Assembly (NCBI GenBank): GCA_963966185.1
Contig: CAWZYM010000272.1
Span: 665,501-729,500 of the forward strand
Length of the DNA stretch: 64,000 nucleotides
From: Rhabditoides inermis
Taxonomy: Eukaryota > Nematoda > Chromadorea > Rhabditida > Rhabditidae
Direction of reading: 5' to 3'
Notes under the pieces: generated by a model
What the model was told of the DNA's origin: nothing
Database searches by the model: none
Seen by the model: only the letters and a program-made list of their open reading frames with translations
Shown here: piece by piece, positions 1-11,034 of the stretch
Layout: every line of letters begins with the position of its first letter
Numbering within the stretch: the stretch's first letter is position 1
Translations under genes and position numbers: made by a program

Positions 1-199
1 CGCACCGCCCGATATGATGCTATTCCCAACAAGATATTTTTCTATCCGACTTCTACGTTTCTTCTACTCATTGTAACATCGCATTGCGAATTTTTCTTTC
101 CAATTTTTCTTAAAGGTCAGCGTAGGTGATTGCGTTATGAGTGTAGTAACAGTACACTTGCTGCATGTTCATGTTGTGTGTGTTGGCAGGAGTTCTTAG

Positions 200-615
200 T
201 GGGAGCCGCAGTTTGTGAGGCGCGGCTCAGACCCGCTGTCCGACGAGCACATGCTACAGCGCATCGGAGACCAACAGGCACTCGTGCGTACCAACATATT
301 GCTTAACTCAGCTGTCACAAAGTTCGCTATAGTCAGACTCTCACGAAATGGCAAGTGCAAAAAAGTGCAAGATCTCGTAACAGATAGGTTGCACTCGGTA
401 TTGTATTCGACATTAGGTGAAACCTCGGCATCAAAATACGTTATGAACTACAATAATGCGTTTCAATAACCAACATTATCCCTAATGATTATGAAGTCGT
501 GTTGATTGCAGTGAACCTATACAACCTATTGCAGGTGTACGAGTTCTACGAGTTATGTCGAGCAGGATTCGAGTTCCGTCCGTTATCGCATGTTTTCAAT
601 GTGCATCGTGGAATC
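200..615 (+). CDS. Glycosyltransferase family 49-like (bgnt/LARGE type), C-terminal fragment
   Basis: Two exons can be read, about 200-283 and 535-615. The first follows an acceptor ending TTCTTAG and reads WEPQFVRRGSDPLSDEHMLQ..., the second follows TTGCAG and reads VYEFYELCRAGFEFRPLSHV, then FNVHRGI. The pattern WEPQFV-DPL-DE followed by ELCRAGFEF-LS-VF-VHRGI matches the C-terminal catalytic half of nematode bgnt (N-acetylglucosaminyltransferase-like) and dystroglycan glycosyltransferases, which act in the Golgi. The 5' part lies left of the window. The true C-terminal exon after the HRGI stretch was not found; the DNA there runs into short AGAATC repeats. Family assignment is inference from motif spacing. 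Confidence 0.5.
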
Positions 616-1350
616 AGAATCAGAATCAGAATATTTATCTCGAATCAAGTAGCACACAATATCGATATGGTATATGGGATATGGTAAAATACAGTAATAC
701 AATGCCTACTGCGAGTTCCAACAACACGGATTGCGGTTGTCCCGTGGATGCGTACGTGTTATTGGTGATGCTTGTCATCGCGGAATCAAAACATCGAATA
801 GCGACATGGATCGAGCCATACAAAACAATCAGAAACACTACAGAACTAGGTAAGCAAACCTGACTTAATCATTTGTTTTTTTAAGTGTGGTGCGTGGATT
901 CAATGCGCGAATGGATCGCCAAAAGATTTGTTTTTAAAATTATTCATTACTATTTTTTCGCATATAACTGACAGGGGCGGAGCCTCAGACTGCTTCCTAC
1001 CACAAAGTATCGTACTTTTTGCATGAACCTGATTCTGGGTGCACTTCTGTTTTGGGCAGGTGACTCTTTCTACGAAGTTCTTTTTTAAGTCGCGTAAAAC
1101 AAATTCTACTTCTACGCAAATCCTCCATAAAAACAATGTCACTACACGAATCGTATCAAATCACCATGTCACGGCACATCATTCGAATATGTTGTTAGCT
1201 AGGTGCTTCGGCAGAAAAAGGCGACACTGTTGACGCTCCACTACTATGCCGACAACATTGCGCCACGTTGAAGACAATCCTGTGAAACTACAAACACTCT
1301 TTCATATTGAGTGAGTGAGTGAGTGAACGTTGTTTGATAGCAGTTGAATA
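616..1350. other. No gene recognised
   Basis: Only short unconnected open frames are present. A short (AGAATC)n-like run sits near 617-640 and a (GAGT)n run at about 1308-1323. I see no convincing exon or RNA gene. Confidence 0.5.
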
Positions 1351-1356
1351 GCGTAC

Positions 1357-1467
1357 CGTCTTTGTTTCGGCATCACTGCTCTCGAGTCGAATAGCCAGCA
1401 GCCAGCTGCCTGCGTATGTCAGACAGCAGAACACCGCCACAGAGACCCCAACGACCATGCCTTGATA
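1357..1467 (-). pseudogene. Orphan exon of the 7TM family seen at 2.05-4.53 and 14.9-17.0 kb
   Basis: On the minus strand the stretch reads YQGMVVGVSVAVFCCLTYAG and ends in ...AETKT before a plausible GTACGC donor. It aligns with exon 5 of the plus-strand gene (QGMVVCVCVAVFCSLAYAAC) and with exon 5 of the neighbouring minus-strand gene. No matching exons for the rest of the receptor were found on either side, so this looks like the remnant of a third, decayed copy rather than a gene. Confidence 0.55.
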
Positions 1468-1479
1468 TGTGGCTTGAAA

Positions 1480-2053
1480 ACAGCAATCAGTCATCCGTCG
1501 AATATTCCCACATCTCTTCTGACACGACAATACCGAATGTGCCACAAATGACATTCTTGTCTTTGGGCTCACGACGTTCGACACCCACCCATTGTCATTC
1601 GACACCCACCTTCTGCATATTTTACCGTAGCTGACTACAAATTTCAATTCTGCCGTAGTGTTATGAAGTGCAAAAGTGACGTCGAAGTCTACTAGAAGAA
1701 ACACCTCGCATGGCTCACACACGCAACCTGGTGACAATCGCAACCTGGCTGTACATCGAAGAGCATACTGTACATCGAAGAGCAAGCTGGAGGCATTAAC
1801 GATACCGTATATTTTGGAAAACCTCATGATGAGAACGCTAATGGTGTTCTTTATGAATGATGTCCTCATTATTATAATGTCAAAGATGTATATTTTCGAT
1901 AAACGTTGATTTCGTTAACATGCACGTTAAGAACCATCGCACGTGAAAACCATGAACATTTTTAGTACCCATACTGCTCGACTTTTGATCCTTTGCGTAA
2001 AAAAATATGTTGTCAAGCAAGTACATTTATTCGTCTAGTCAAAACTCTATTCA
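1480..2053. other. No gene recognised
   Basis: A/T-rich sequence with a short duplicated stretch (TCGACACCCACC twice, about 1579-1609). No exon structure is visible. Confidence 0.5.
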
Positions 2054-4529
2054 ATGAATGCGTGGATTGGAAAGGGGAACGACAGTGAGCTCGGTTTGCG
2101 AATTCTTGAAGAGCATGCCAATGAGACGACGGATCTCGCTGTTGAGAGACAAGAGAGACACCGGCTGCGCCAATACCATCAGAGGAAACGTGAACAACCT
2201 GCAAGTAAACTATACTCATCATCTGTTTTCAACCATCGCACGTCGTGAGAACAAACAGTAAGATCTTGGAAAACGTAGTCGACGCGTTCTCGAACAAAAC
2301 AATTTGAAATCTTTGTTTTGTTTATAAGAAGCGTTTTTTTCATGACTTTGAAATAAACTTCAAGTGGCGTTTACCTCATTGTATTGCTGTAATGAGTTTT
2401 TTTCATGAAAAGATCGGCTGTGAGACACAGCGTTTTGTTTGTGTTTCAACGCGTTATTATGCTGAAATTCACTTACCAGAGATCTTCCGTGACTATATAG
2501 TCTTTTTCTGCGTAAATTAGGCAAATCTGCCAGATGATCCTCGCCATTTCCAGCACAAGCGGCGTCGACATGAACGTGGCGTAAATCAGCACTGTCTTCT
2601 GATGTGATGAATGCTATCAGTGATAGTGTGAAGGAATTAGAGAGGGCGCGCCAGCGCCCTCTCGTTTGTACTGGATGTCCCCGCGCGCTAGAATGCTCAA
2701 AAACGACTTTTCCCGGATGAAGCACTTTTCCTCATTTTGAAGTGATTTCCACTGTTACATTGCATTCACATCTCTATTCGATAGAGTTATAGAAAGTTGT
2801 ATTGAGTTTGATTGAATTTGAAGCGAGATACGGAGAGTCCGCATTCGAGTGCGGATTGAGATTGGTGTCGGGCGGGCGGGCGGGCGGGCGTCGGACAATC
2901 GCTTTCGCCCCGCCCCCTCTGTGTGTGAGTGAGAGAGAGAGGCGAATAGCGGGTGCGCGTCGGTATCCTCGCAGCGAATCGCGAACGTGTATGAAAATAT
3001 AATTTTGTGAAACAAAACTTAAGAAAAGGACAGATATTATCTTTCAAAAGTACTTCCAAGTAAAAGTAGTTGGTTTGTACTGTTGTCTCAGTTGAGCAAA
3101 AGGACTGACATGTTTTCAATGGAGACATGTGCAAACAGGCTCTCAGCATTATTCGACGTGTTATGTTACAACAGAAGTTGTGTTTTTAGATAATAACTGC
3201 ATAACTTTGTAAACGCGTTCATTATAATATGGCCGCTTTGCACTGGTATGAGAGAGAGAGAGCCTGTTGGCACATGTCTCCATTGAAAACATGTCAGTCC
3301 TTTTGCTCAACTGAGACAACAGTACAAACCAACTACTTTTACTTGGAAGTGCTTTTGAAAGATAATGAATAGTATGTTTGTTATTTACATATGCAAAAAT
3401 TGCTGGCGCAACTCGAGATAGTTTACGGTTGTGTGACAGAGAATGAAAAAAAAAGAAAAAAATCTACCGCGCATTGGCTCTACAAGAGTTGATTTCGACA
3501 ACGAAGACGTCACTTGGCACCTGCGATTTGGCGAGATTGGAGTTGGAGGTGTGGCAGCAGGCGATGCGCCACGCGACCGAGTAGGAGACGAGGCAGAAGA
3601 TGGAGACGAACAGGCCTGTGGCCAGCTCTTGCATCTTGCACACCTGTCGAAGCAACGATTCTAGTTACTCTTTCCCTTCAGGATTCTTGCTTATAAGTTT
3701 CACACCGACCTGTTGCAGATAGATGAATTTGAAGTGTATCGTACGTGTTGAATTGTCGAGAGCCGGTATAATCTCCAAGTCAACACTTGCGAATGCGAGC
3801 AGATTTCCGAGAATAGTGAACACCCATATACTGTAGACGACGAAGATGAGTTTATTCACGTCGTATTCGGTCTGATTGTCCTATTTGAATCGAATACGCA
3901 AACATGTGGGTTCACTTGACGGTATGCGTTGAAGTATGCGATAACTCTGCAGACGGCGAATTGAAAATAACTCAAGTAGACAATAGTTCGGAACGTCGTG
4001 AGAACAAACAGTAATATCTTGGAAAACGTAGTCGACGCGTTCTTGAACAAAACAATTAAAATTAAAAGTTTGAAATAAACTTCAAGTTGCGTTTACCTCA
4101 TTGTATTGGCGCGAACTGAATTGGGATGGAATGTATAAGAAATCTGTTGCAAAAAATAATACTACCTCGGAAGCATACTGGAAATATTCAAAAAAGTGGA
4201 ATAGTAAGTTCATATTTTGTTATACAGACTGACTATCAAACAGCCTAGTATTTTTTTTCTAACCTAAATATGTACTTTCTTCAGCCGGTCTGTTTAGAGA
4301 TTCAAAGAGTTTCAAGTTACAAACGATCACGTAATGACACTTGACCAGAGTGGTGCTAGTAAAGAAAACATACCTGACTGCCTACGTACTTGTAGTAAAT
4401 GATGGGAATCGTTGCGTGTTTGCGGTTTCTAATCACTGCCCAAATAACAACAGTGTATACGAGAACTATCATCGATGAGTAAGTGACAATATTGAACGCA
4501 ACAGTCTGGGTGATAAACGCGAACATAGC
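2054..4529 (-). CDS. Nematode 7TM chemoreceptor-like protein (unassigned family), copy A
   Basis: Seven exons can be lined up with the plus-strand paralog at 14886-17015: about 4529-4374 (ends YYKYVGSQ), 4172-4090 (YASEVVLFFATDFLYIPSQF), 4040-3918 (STTFSKILLFVLTTFRTIVY), 3885-3713, 3655-3519, 2605-2477 (KTVLIYATFMSTPLVLEMAR) and 2195-2054 (FTFPLMVLAQPVSLLSLNSE, ending ...NPRIH and stop). The exons give a string of hydrophobic segments consistent with seven membrane helices. I cannot assign it to a named sr family. A Helitron copy (2637-3362) fills the intron before the sixth exon, and the last intron carries a duplicated piece of exon 3. Both may affect splicing. The start ATG (MFAFITQTVAFN) is plausible but not proven. 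Confidence 0.7.
2246..2396 (-). repeat. Internal duplication of intron 2/exon 3 of the 7TM gene
   Basis: The stretch repeats about 3994-4113: both contain GTCGTGAGAACAAACAGTAA, the words TTGGAAAACGTAGTCGACGC, and AACTTCAAG-GGCGTTTACCTC. In the functional position the sequence is the start of exon 3 and its upstream intron. Here it sits in the last intron, interrupted by extra T-rich sequence. Confidence 0.8.
2637..3362 (-). mobile_element. Non-autonomous Helitron, copy 1
   Basis: Read on the minus strand the 726-bp unit starts 5'-TCTTTCAAAAG and ends in a 10-bp hairpin (stem GAGAGGGCGC / GCGCCCTCTC, 4-nt loop, 2640-2663) followed directly by CTAA-3'. The flanks are A on the 5' side and T on the 3' side. 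TC start, 3' hairpin, CTRR end and A|T insertion are the established Helitron hallmarks. A second copy is inverted at 38157-38895 with the same ends. The 5' third (3033-3362) is itself a foldback with ~105-bp arms. A (GGGC)n run lies at about 2868-2889. No transposase is encoded. Confidence 0.8.
3033..3362. repeat. Foldback (inverted repeat) inside Helitron copy 1
   Basis: Arms 3033-3140 and 3262-3362 are reverse complements (for example GTTGGTTTGTACTGTTGTCT in one arm and AGACAACAGTACAAACCAAC in the other), separated by about 120 bp. The same structure is at 38157-38480 in the second Helitron copy. Confidence 0.85.
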
Positions 4530-5229
4530 AAAAATCTAACTTTTCTTTTACTAATCGTGTTTGAGAAATTCAACCACATCTGAAAATTTCGATTTGTTGA
4601 CATTATCTTAATGATGTTGAGTTATATATGTCTACATTAACATTTACGAAATGATAATGTACTTAAATCACAAACGGAGATTAAATAACTTAAATGCACT
4701 TAAATTTTGATTTAGCCGCTTTCTGTAGACACATGTCTTCTTGGGTTTGGAGAAAACAATTGAAAGAAAGGAGAAGGGTAGAAAAAAAACACTTGTCATC
4801 TCTGTAATTTTGATACACTTAAATTGCTTTCAAATACGTCCGTAATAACGAGCTGACGTCATTGCTAGCATTCAGCAAGACACTGCGGCAAAAATTGTTT
4901 GAAGAATGGGTGTGGAGACTGGATTGGAGGAACTGTTCCAATCAGTCTGCTACTCCTGCAAGAATCCACTATGCCGGTCAAACAATTATTCAATCTTTCG
5001 TGTTGTTTGTTTATCGTGATTCGTTTTATTGGCTGAAACATGAGCGAGTGATTTTGTTTCAGTTCAGTCCACCTATACGTTTCCGTCATTTTTACTGTGT
5101 CTGAGGATTTTGTACGTTTTCTGTGCGGGTGAAAAGAAAATCTACTGCAACTCGTGTTACAGTCTACTGAAAGTATTGCTAGTTTTAGTTGAGAGTAACC
5201 ATTTTGAAAACGTTGAAGATTTTTCTTCA
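4530..5229. other. Divergent intergenic region between two receptor genes
   Basis: It separates the minus-strand 7TM gene from the plus-strand srg/srv-like gene and must hold both promoters and the missing first exon(s) of the latter. I could not define those exons. No repeats of note. Confidence 0.4.
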
Positions 5230-8200
5230 GAGTATTGTTTACACAATCCATGACTTTCCTCTTGCACGGTTCATCAAACTTGGTTTTTATTGTCAGGTGA
5301 GTCGCTATGAAGTGTCATCAAATGTGATTTTTTTTGTTTGTTTACAGGAGCTTATTGACATGGCTAACATGTGCAACCGCTCTCGAATAATCGCAGTGTC
5401 ATTCTTTTTTGGATACTACATACAGTTCCTTCAAATGTACGTAATGATCGTGATAGATCTGAATCGTCTGAGTGCCGTTTGGATGCTTAACTACTCCAAA
5501 GTAAGCGAACGTGTGCTAAAAACCGATTGACTAATCGCGTCTGATAAAAGTAGAAGATACAAAAGAAAGACAGTTAGAAAATAACGATGAAGGTGAGAAT
5601 GGATTGTGTTGAGGTGTGGACTCGGAACTTCACTCGCGTCCTCCTCGTTCTCTGTTTCTTTCTCCCACTCGCTACCACCTGGCATCTGCTCTATGACCGC
5701 GCGTTCTTCTCGCCCAGCGCAGCCGGACTATCCATCGCACAGTTCCCCACGTTTCTATGGGTATGGGTGAGATAGGGGAAGGGGAGGGAGAAATAGCGTC
5801 AGATTATACATGAGAACTTAAAGGATGTATCCGGGCAACATTTGTTTATGCCATAGTTTTTGCTTTAAAAGATGACTTTCATAATGGCTAGAAACACCTA
5901 CTAGATGAAAAGTTCTGAAAATTTGTTTGAAATGAATTATCGCCGAAAATACAGGTTTAGTCCATATTGGAGTTAGGCTATAACTCGCTGAAAAATGAAG
6001 TTTTCAAAAATCGGTCAACGCAGTTCCGGGGAAATCTCAAAAGCATTGCAACGACCTATTGAACACATTTTGATATCTTTTGAAATAACAGAGATATTGC
6101 GACTTGAAAGACGTCCCAGGGACTTCGTGGCGGGACCAATTTTTATTGCCCGTAGTCATCTTTTAATTATTGATGTGAGAAGCAAAACTGTCACGGTTTG
6201 CACAATGCGTTGTCTACTGAGGACTGAGCCGAAACACTGAGGTGGCTTGGTCTGGCGTATTCATAACCCAAATCGACAAGATGCATACAAAGCTAAACTT
6301 AAAGAAACAGTGGCGATTTATTTCTGCAACTAGCTCTTTTAAACGCGTATTACCACTCTTGCAAAACATTTACCGTAGACATGACTCGAACCGGCGAGGT
6401 CTGTGCCATAACGGCGCGCACACGCATTGAGCCACATAGTAAGTGAGCGGGCTTCTTTCATCCGAGGTTATCTCTTTTCTCGTCATTTCTGCAGTATTGA
6501 AGAAATCCACGGAATGGAAGTCGTGGCGGGAACAATTTTTAATGAAAAAAAAGTTGCAACAGCGAGTTGCAACATTTGAAAGCAACGGATAATCGTTGTT
6601 CTTTCTCACAAATCGATTAAGATTTAGGTTAATATGATTCTTTCAAACATTCCGAGTCAAAAATAAGTCGCCAGTGTACCTTTGAAGAAAAACTCCGGGG
6701 GGAAATAGAGTGACCGGGGATTAGGGGAAAACATGGTTTGAGATCACTATGACAATGACAGTCAAAATTTTGGGAACAATCAAAATTTTGTATATTGAAT
6801 ATACCAGTCCGATTCCGCGTGACAAACGAATTGTCCAAACACGGGCGGTCTCAGCTGGTAGCTGTACCTTTGCCGGTTCAAACGGCCGATCAGTCCCGTG
6901 TTTTTGTTGATTTCTATCGATTTTTTCTCGTTCACTCATTTTCGCGCTAAAAGATTGATTAGAGCGCACAAATTTTGACCTCATCTGGCCCAGCTCACTT
7001 TTTCCCCGGAGTTCTTCTTTAACGATTGGCAATTTAAAGGAACGTAACACTCTAAATTTCGTGTGTAAACTACGACTGCTACGTGAGAACACGTGAAAAT
7101 ACATCACTTTTCATAAATAAACTACATGCAAAAAATGAAGATAAGTTGTAGAAAACGCCTCGCGAAGTTTTGTACTTCGTAGTGAGAAATACCGGAATGT
7201 GCCGTAGAACTTTCCGTACGCACAAAGCACATTATTTAATGGATTCTTACATATGTCATTGTGTGTAAGAATCCACAATGACATATGTAAAGCGTCTTCT
7301 TAGATGCATGTTCACCCCAAACTATCGTTCGGGGTGGTCCAAAGAAGGTCCAAACAAGCCCCAAACAAGCCATTTACAATGGAAAACTGTTGACCCCAAA
7401 GACGACATATTGAGGGCAAACTTTGCCCAATCATGTACGAACAACGTTTGGACACCCCCAAACAACATTCGGACTACCCCAAATAACCCCGAACTGTTCA
7501 CCCTAAACATTGCAAAGATGAAAATTGATTGAAGCTCTTTGGGTCCCGAGAAGAGCGACCTTTTGTGAGATGAAAGACTATGGTACATATGATGACATCA
7601 TGACAGCCGGTGCGACCAATCGATCGAGTCAGCTGCTGAGAAAACTGCGTTTGTTTTTGGCGGGCATAATGCCATTATCACGATCTCTCCTCAAACAAAG
7701 GGTCACTCGTTTCGGAACCCAAAGAGCTTCAATCAATTTCCCTCTTTGTAATGTTTAGGGTGAACAGTTTGGGGTTATTTGGGGCAGTCCGAATGTTGTT
7801 TGGGGGTGTCCAAACGTTGTTCGGACGTGATTGGGCAGAGTTTGCCCTCAATGTGTCGTCTTTGGGTCAACAGTTTTCCATTGTAAACGGCTTGTTTGGG
7901 GCTTGTTTGGACCTTCTTTGGATTACCCCGAACGATAGTTTGTGGTGAACATGCAGCTAAGAAGACGCCTAAGAAAGCACATGTGATTATCATTGATAGT
8001 CATATGAGCATACAATTTTTTAGTTTTAGAAGTGTGTGTGTTGTGCATCTACTGCATATTGCGGTATTTCTCACTACGAAATACACAACGTTACTTCGCA
8101 AGACGTTTTCTACACCTTATCTTCATTTTTAGCATATATGTAGTTTATTGATGAAAAGTGATTGTATTTTCACGTTCTTTCACGCGGTAGTCGTAGTTTA

Positions 8201-9553
8201 CTGTTTACACACGAAACTCGGAGTGGTACGTTCCTTTAAAGGGAGTGTACACTCTGAATTTCGAAGTTGAGTTAGCACTTGGTTGTGAAAATATGATGAA
8301 AATGATGCACTTTTGTCAATACAACTATGTGTCGGAGATAGCTCTAAGTCTGTGAAAAGTTCTGTTGAACACCGAAAATTGGCACCAATTGGCACCAATT
8401 TCTGCATTTTGGCACATTTTGCGCTCAATTTTTATCGACTTGCCGGCATTTTTAACAAATAGTTATACTGGCAAAATTGCATCGTTTTCATCATATTTTC
8501 ATGTCCAGGTGTTAACTCAACTTCGAAATTCAGAGTGTACCCTCCCTTTAACACGAAGTTTGAAAGACAGTCGACGCCGCAACGACGTCCATACGTCACA
8601 GTGCATTTGTTATGTATAGCGTGGTTCATACCCGAACATCTCTTCATTTCAATGTTCGGTAGTTTATATACGATGGACGAAATAGACGAAAGACCAACTT
8701 TGAAACAAAACAAACATTTTCGGTTTCAGATGAACCACCAAATCATCATCGCTGTGGAGGGTGCAGTGTCGGTTGGACTCCTTTTTCCAGCATTCATCTG
8801 TACCATTCTTCACATAAACAAGAGACAGCTGAAAGTACATGCCTACACATATATCACTTAATATGATCGTAGACTACGATTCGTAGTGTATGTTTCTGAA
8901 ACGAGGTTGTTTTCAGTCCACCTCCAGCTCTCCAGAGAAAAAGCTCTTCACACTGGCCTTTGTCATGTTCATTACTATGATCTTAAGAGTCGTGTTTCCG
9001 GTAAGTCGTGAGTATCACGTCTCTCTTTCTCTGTAATTCTCTCTCTCCTCTCTTTTTCTGTATCTCTCTTTCTCTTTTTTTCTCTTCTTCTCTTTCTTTC
9101 TTTCTTTTCATTTTTTCCGCATTTTCTCTGTCTGTTCTGTTTTTCTTTTTAAATAGTTGTCGTCTTACCTTCATTTATTGATGTTCCAGATTCTTCTTTT
9201 CTACTTTGCTACTACTCCAAACATGTTTGACTTTCTGTTCGCACTTAGTGGATACTTCTATGATGCGCCTACAGTCTCTCTCCCATGGGTGAGTATAGTT
9301 TCGTTTTCCCTTGTTGTCCTATTCCTCCGATGTTTCTGAATCGTCAAAAGTGAATATAAAAAGTTATGGGGAAAGAATATGCATGGGCGTTAGTATGAGT
9401 TTGTAGGTTCTTCTGGCCACCAACACTTCTTTGCGACAGGAGTGCGGACTGAGACAGAAACGAAACAAGGAATCCATGGTTTTCCCCGTGTCAACTACTT
9501 CGATTCGGAGTCGACCAGGAGAAACTCCGATAAACCATTTCCGAAAACTTTGA
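5230..9553 (+). CDS. Serpentine receptor, srg/srv-like, 5' end not resolved
   Basis: Exons: about 5230-5296 (SIVYTIHDFPLARFIKLGFY), 5346-5501 (IAVSFFFGYYIQFLQMYVMI then DLNRLSAVW), 5611-5761 (VLLVLCFFLPLATTWHLLYD), 8730-8838, 8917-9000, 9190-9289 and 9405-9553 ending HFRKL and stop. Helix 3 followed by a basic IDLNRLSAV motif and a helix 4 ending in TWHLLYDRAFF is the layout of srg and srv chemoreceptors (sensory neuron cilia GPCRs). The intron 5762-8729 is nearly 3 kb, far longer than the others, because it contains two TTAA foldback elements and a tRNA-like sequence. The N-terminal exon was not identified. Confidence 0.7.
6373..6442 (-). repeat. tRNA-like (A box/B box) sequence
   Basis: On the minus strand, TGGCTCAATGCG resembles a Pol III A box and, about 30 nt later, CGGTTCGAGTCATG resembles a B box. 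Acceptor and T-stem pairing are poor, so it is not a functional tRNA call; it fits a tRNA-derived SINE-like remnant. Confidence 0.4.
7034..8239. mobile_element. 1.2-kb TTAA-flanked foldback element
   Basis: Both ends read TTTAAAGGAACGT (7033-) and its complement ACGTTCCTTTAAA (to 8240). The arms stay complementary inward for several hundred bases: 7140-7200 pairs with 8050-8130, and 7310-7560 pairs with about 7685-7960. A TTAA at each end is typical of piggyBac-type target duplication, so it is probably a non-autonomous piggyBac-related MITE. No transposase is present; the open frames inside are mirror images of the arms. Confidence 0.75.
8236..8551. mobile_element. Second TTAA MITE, sharing a TTAA with its neighbour
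   Basis: Ends are TTTAAAGGGAGTGTACACTC at 8235 and the complement ...GTGTACCCTCCCTTTAA at 8551, with ~75-bp inverted arms (AATTTCGAAGTTGAGTTA on the left, TAACTCAACTTCGAAATT on the right). Its left TTAA (8236-8239) is also the right TTAA of the 1.2-kb element, so one inserted at the other's end. Confidence 0.75.
9025..9150. repeat. Pyrimidine-rich (CT/CTTT)n intron tract
   Basis: Degenerate CTCT/TTCT run filling most of the receptor intron between 9000 and 9190. Confidence 0.8.
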
Positions 9554-11034
9554 AAACTGCCAAAGAGATAAATGGTTGTGTGTCATTGGTGTGATCATTT
9601 GAATATAGTATGATGATTGAATGAATGAATTTGTAGAATAAGAAACATTATATTAGGTGAATCTAGATAATATTCTCTGTCTGCGCTCTTTGCAATTGAT
9701 TCTCCAAAAGATCGCATTTTTTCACCGAAAATTCGATACTGATTGTGAAATTATATTGCCCGCCTTTCATCGCACACTGACTCCACTGCTGTGTGATAAG
9801 AGCGAACGTGGCGCGAGTATACTATTTGAGTATTCTGCTCACACGCCATCCCAGCAAAATCCTGCCATTCCCAACTAGCCTCACACTTTATCAGCATATA
9901 TTCAGCTCCTCAAAGGGAAAAGAACGCGTCCTTCCGCGCTCTGAGTGTGAGACACCCGTTGTATGTATGTACGCTTGGAACAACAAGGTAGAGACAATAA
10001 CGCTTTTTAAAAGCCGAACAAGTTCTTCCAGCTCATTCGCTCTCGGCTCGACCCCGCACATGACATCGGCCCAGTAATCTGTGGAGATGGCGAGTACATA
10101 CACGATTTAACTGTGAACAGATTTCTATTTTTTTCAAACTTTCTAAAAGTGCGGTCATTACCATTCAGACTCCCTCGCGTAAAAATTCGGTTGCTTTTCA
10201 GACGTAATGCAAAGAAAAGCCATGCATTTCAACAATCGAGATTGTAAACAAGCCAGCTCTTCTTGCAGGAAAATATGAATAGTGCAACACAATCAAGTAC
10301 AACACAATATTCGTAAAATGATCATCATTCAGAAGATTTCATTTAGCCATTCATTTAGAAATTCAGAATCTTCAGTTCAATAATTGACCAAAAGTTTATA
10401 TTTGTGAATGGACGTGTCACATCTTCGGCCACGCTTTTTTTCAATAGCGCTAATTTCGAGGCACACGAAACGATTATCCGCACTCTCGCCACAAATACAG
10501 ATCGTATCGCGTTCCGTTGTTGACGCACTACCTACGTTTCCTGTTCCATTGTGTTGTTTCACAGTGCGTCGGCAGATTGAATTAGATTCCCCCTTTCCCT
10601 CACGCTCATGTTTCATTACACGCTAAAAACAGCGGTGTGATATTGCGTTGTCGATCCGTCGTTTCAAATATCCTGACAGCAAAGCCAATTCTTGGATGAC
10701 GTCTTTTATACTCTGAGTGCAACTGTCATTTCTTTAGCAAGAAATGTGCATTAGTGAGAATATATGTTCCGCACTTTCCATTTGTATTTCCTATCTATGC
10801 TACAAATAGAACATCAACAACTTTTTGTCTGTTTGTGACATTAACAACTTCATTCGGAGTCTTATCAACATTAAAAGGCACTCAAAAGCGTTTTGTGTGT
10901 TGTCATCAGCGTCGCATTACTCAACAAAAAAGAGAGATTCGCTGGTAATGTTTGTCATATTGTGAACGTGACCATTCATAACACACTACGCACATAGAGA
11001 GAACTAGTTCGTCCGTTCCATTCGCTATTTGCAG
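9554..11034. other. Intergenic, no gene recognised
   Basis: Only short shadow frames occur. I found no splice-linked exons, inverted repeats or tRNA-like boxes in this 1.5 kb. Its right end serves as promoter region of the srsx gene. Confidence 0.5.

Noticed and set aside
2755..3149. Two 86-120 codon minus-strand frames
   Set aside because: Lie in the non-coding Helitron; the related frames in copy 2 come from the same repeat.
7278..7993. Several 70-90 codon frames in both strands
   Set aside because: They fall in the mirror-image arms of the foldback element and translate its inverted repeat.
10377..10616. Overlapping 70-80 codon frames on both strands
   Set aside because: No recognisable domain, no splice partners; consistent with chance.
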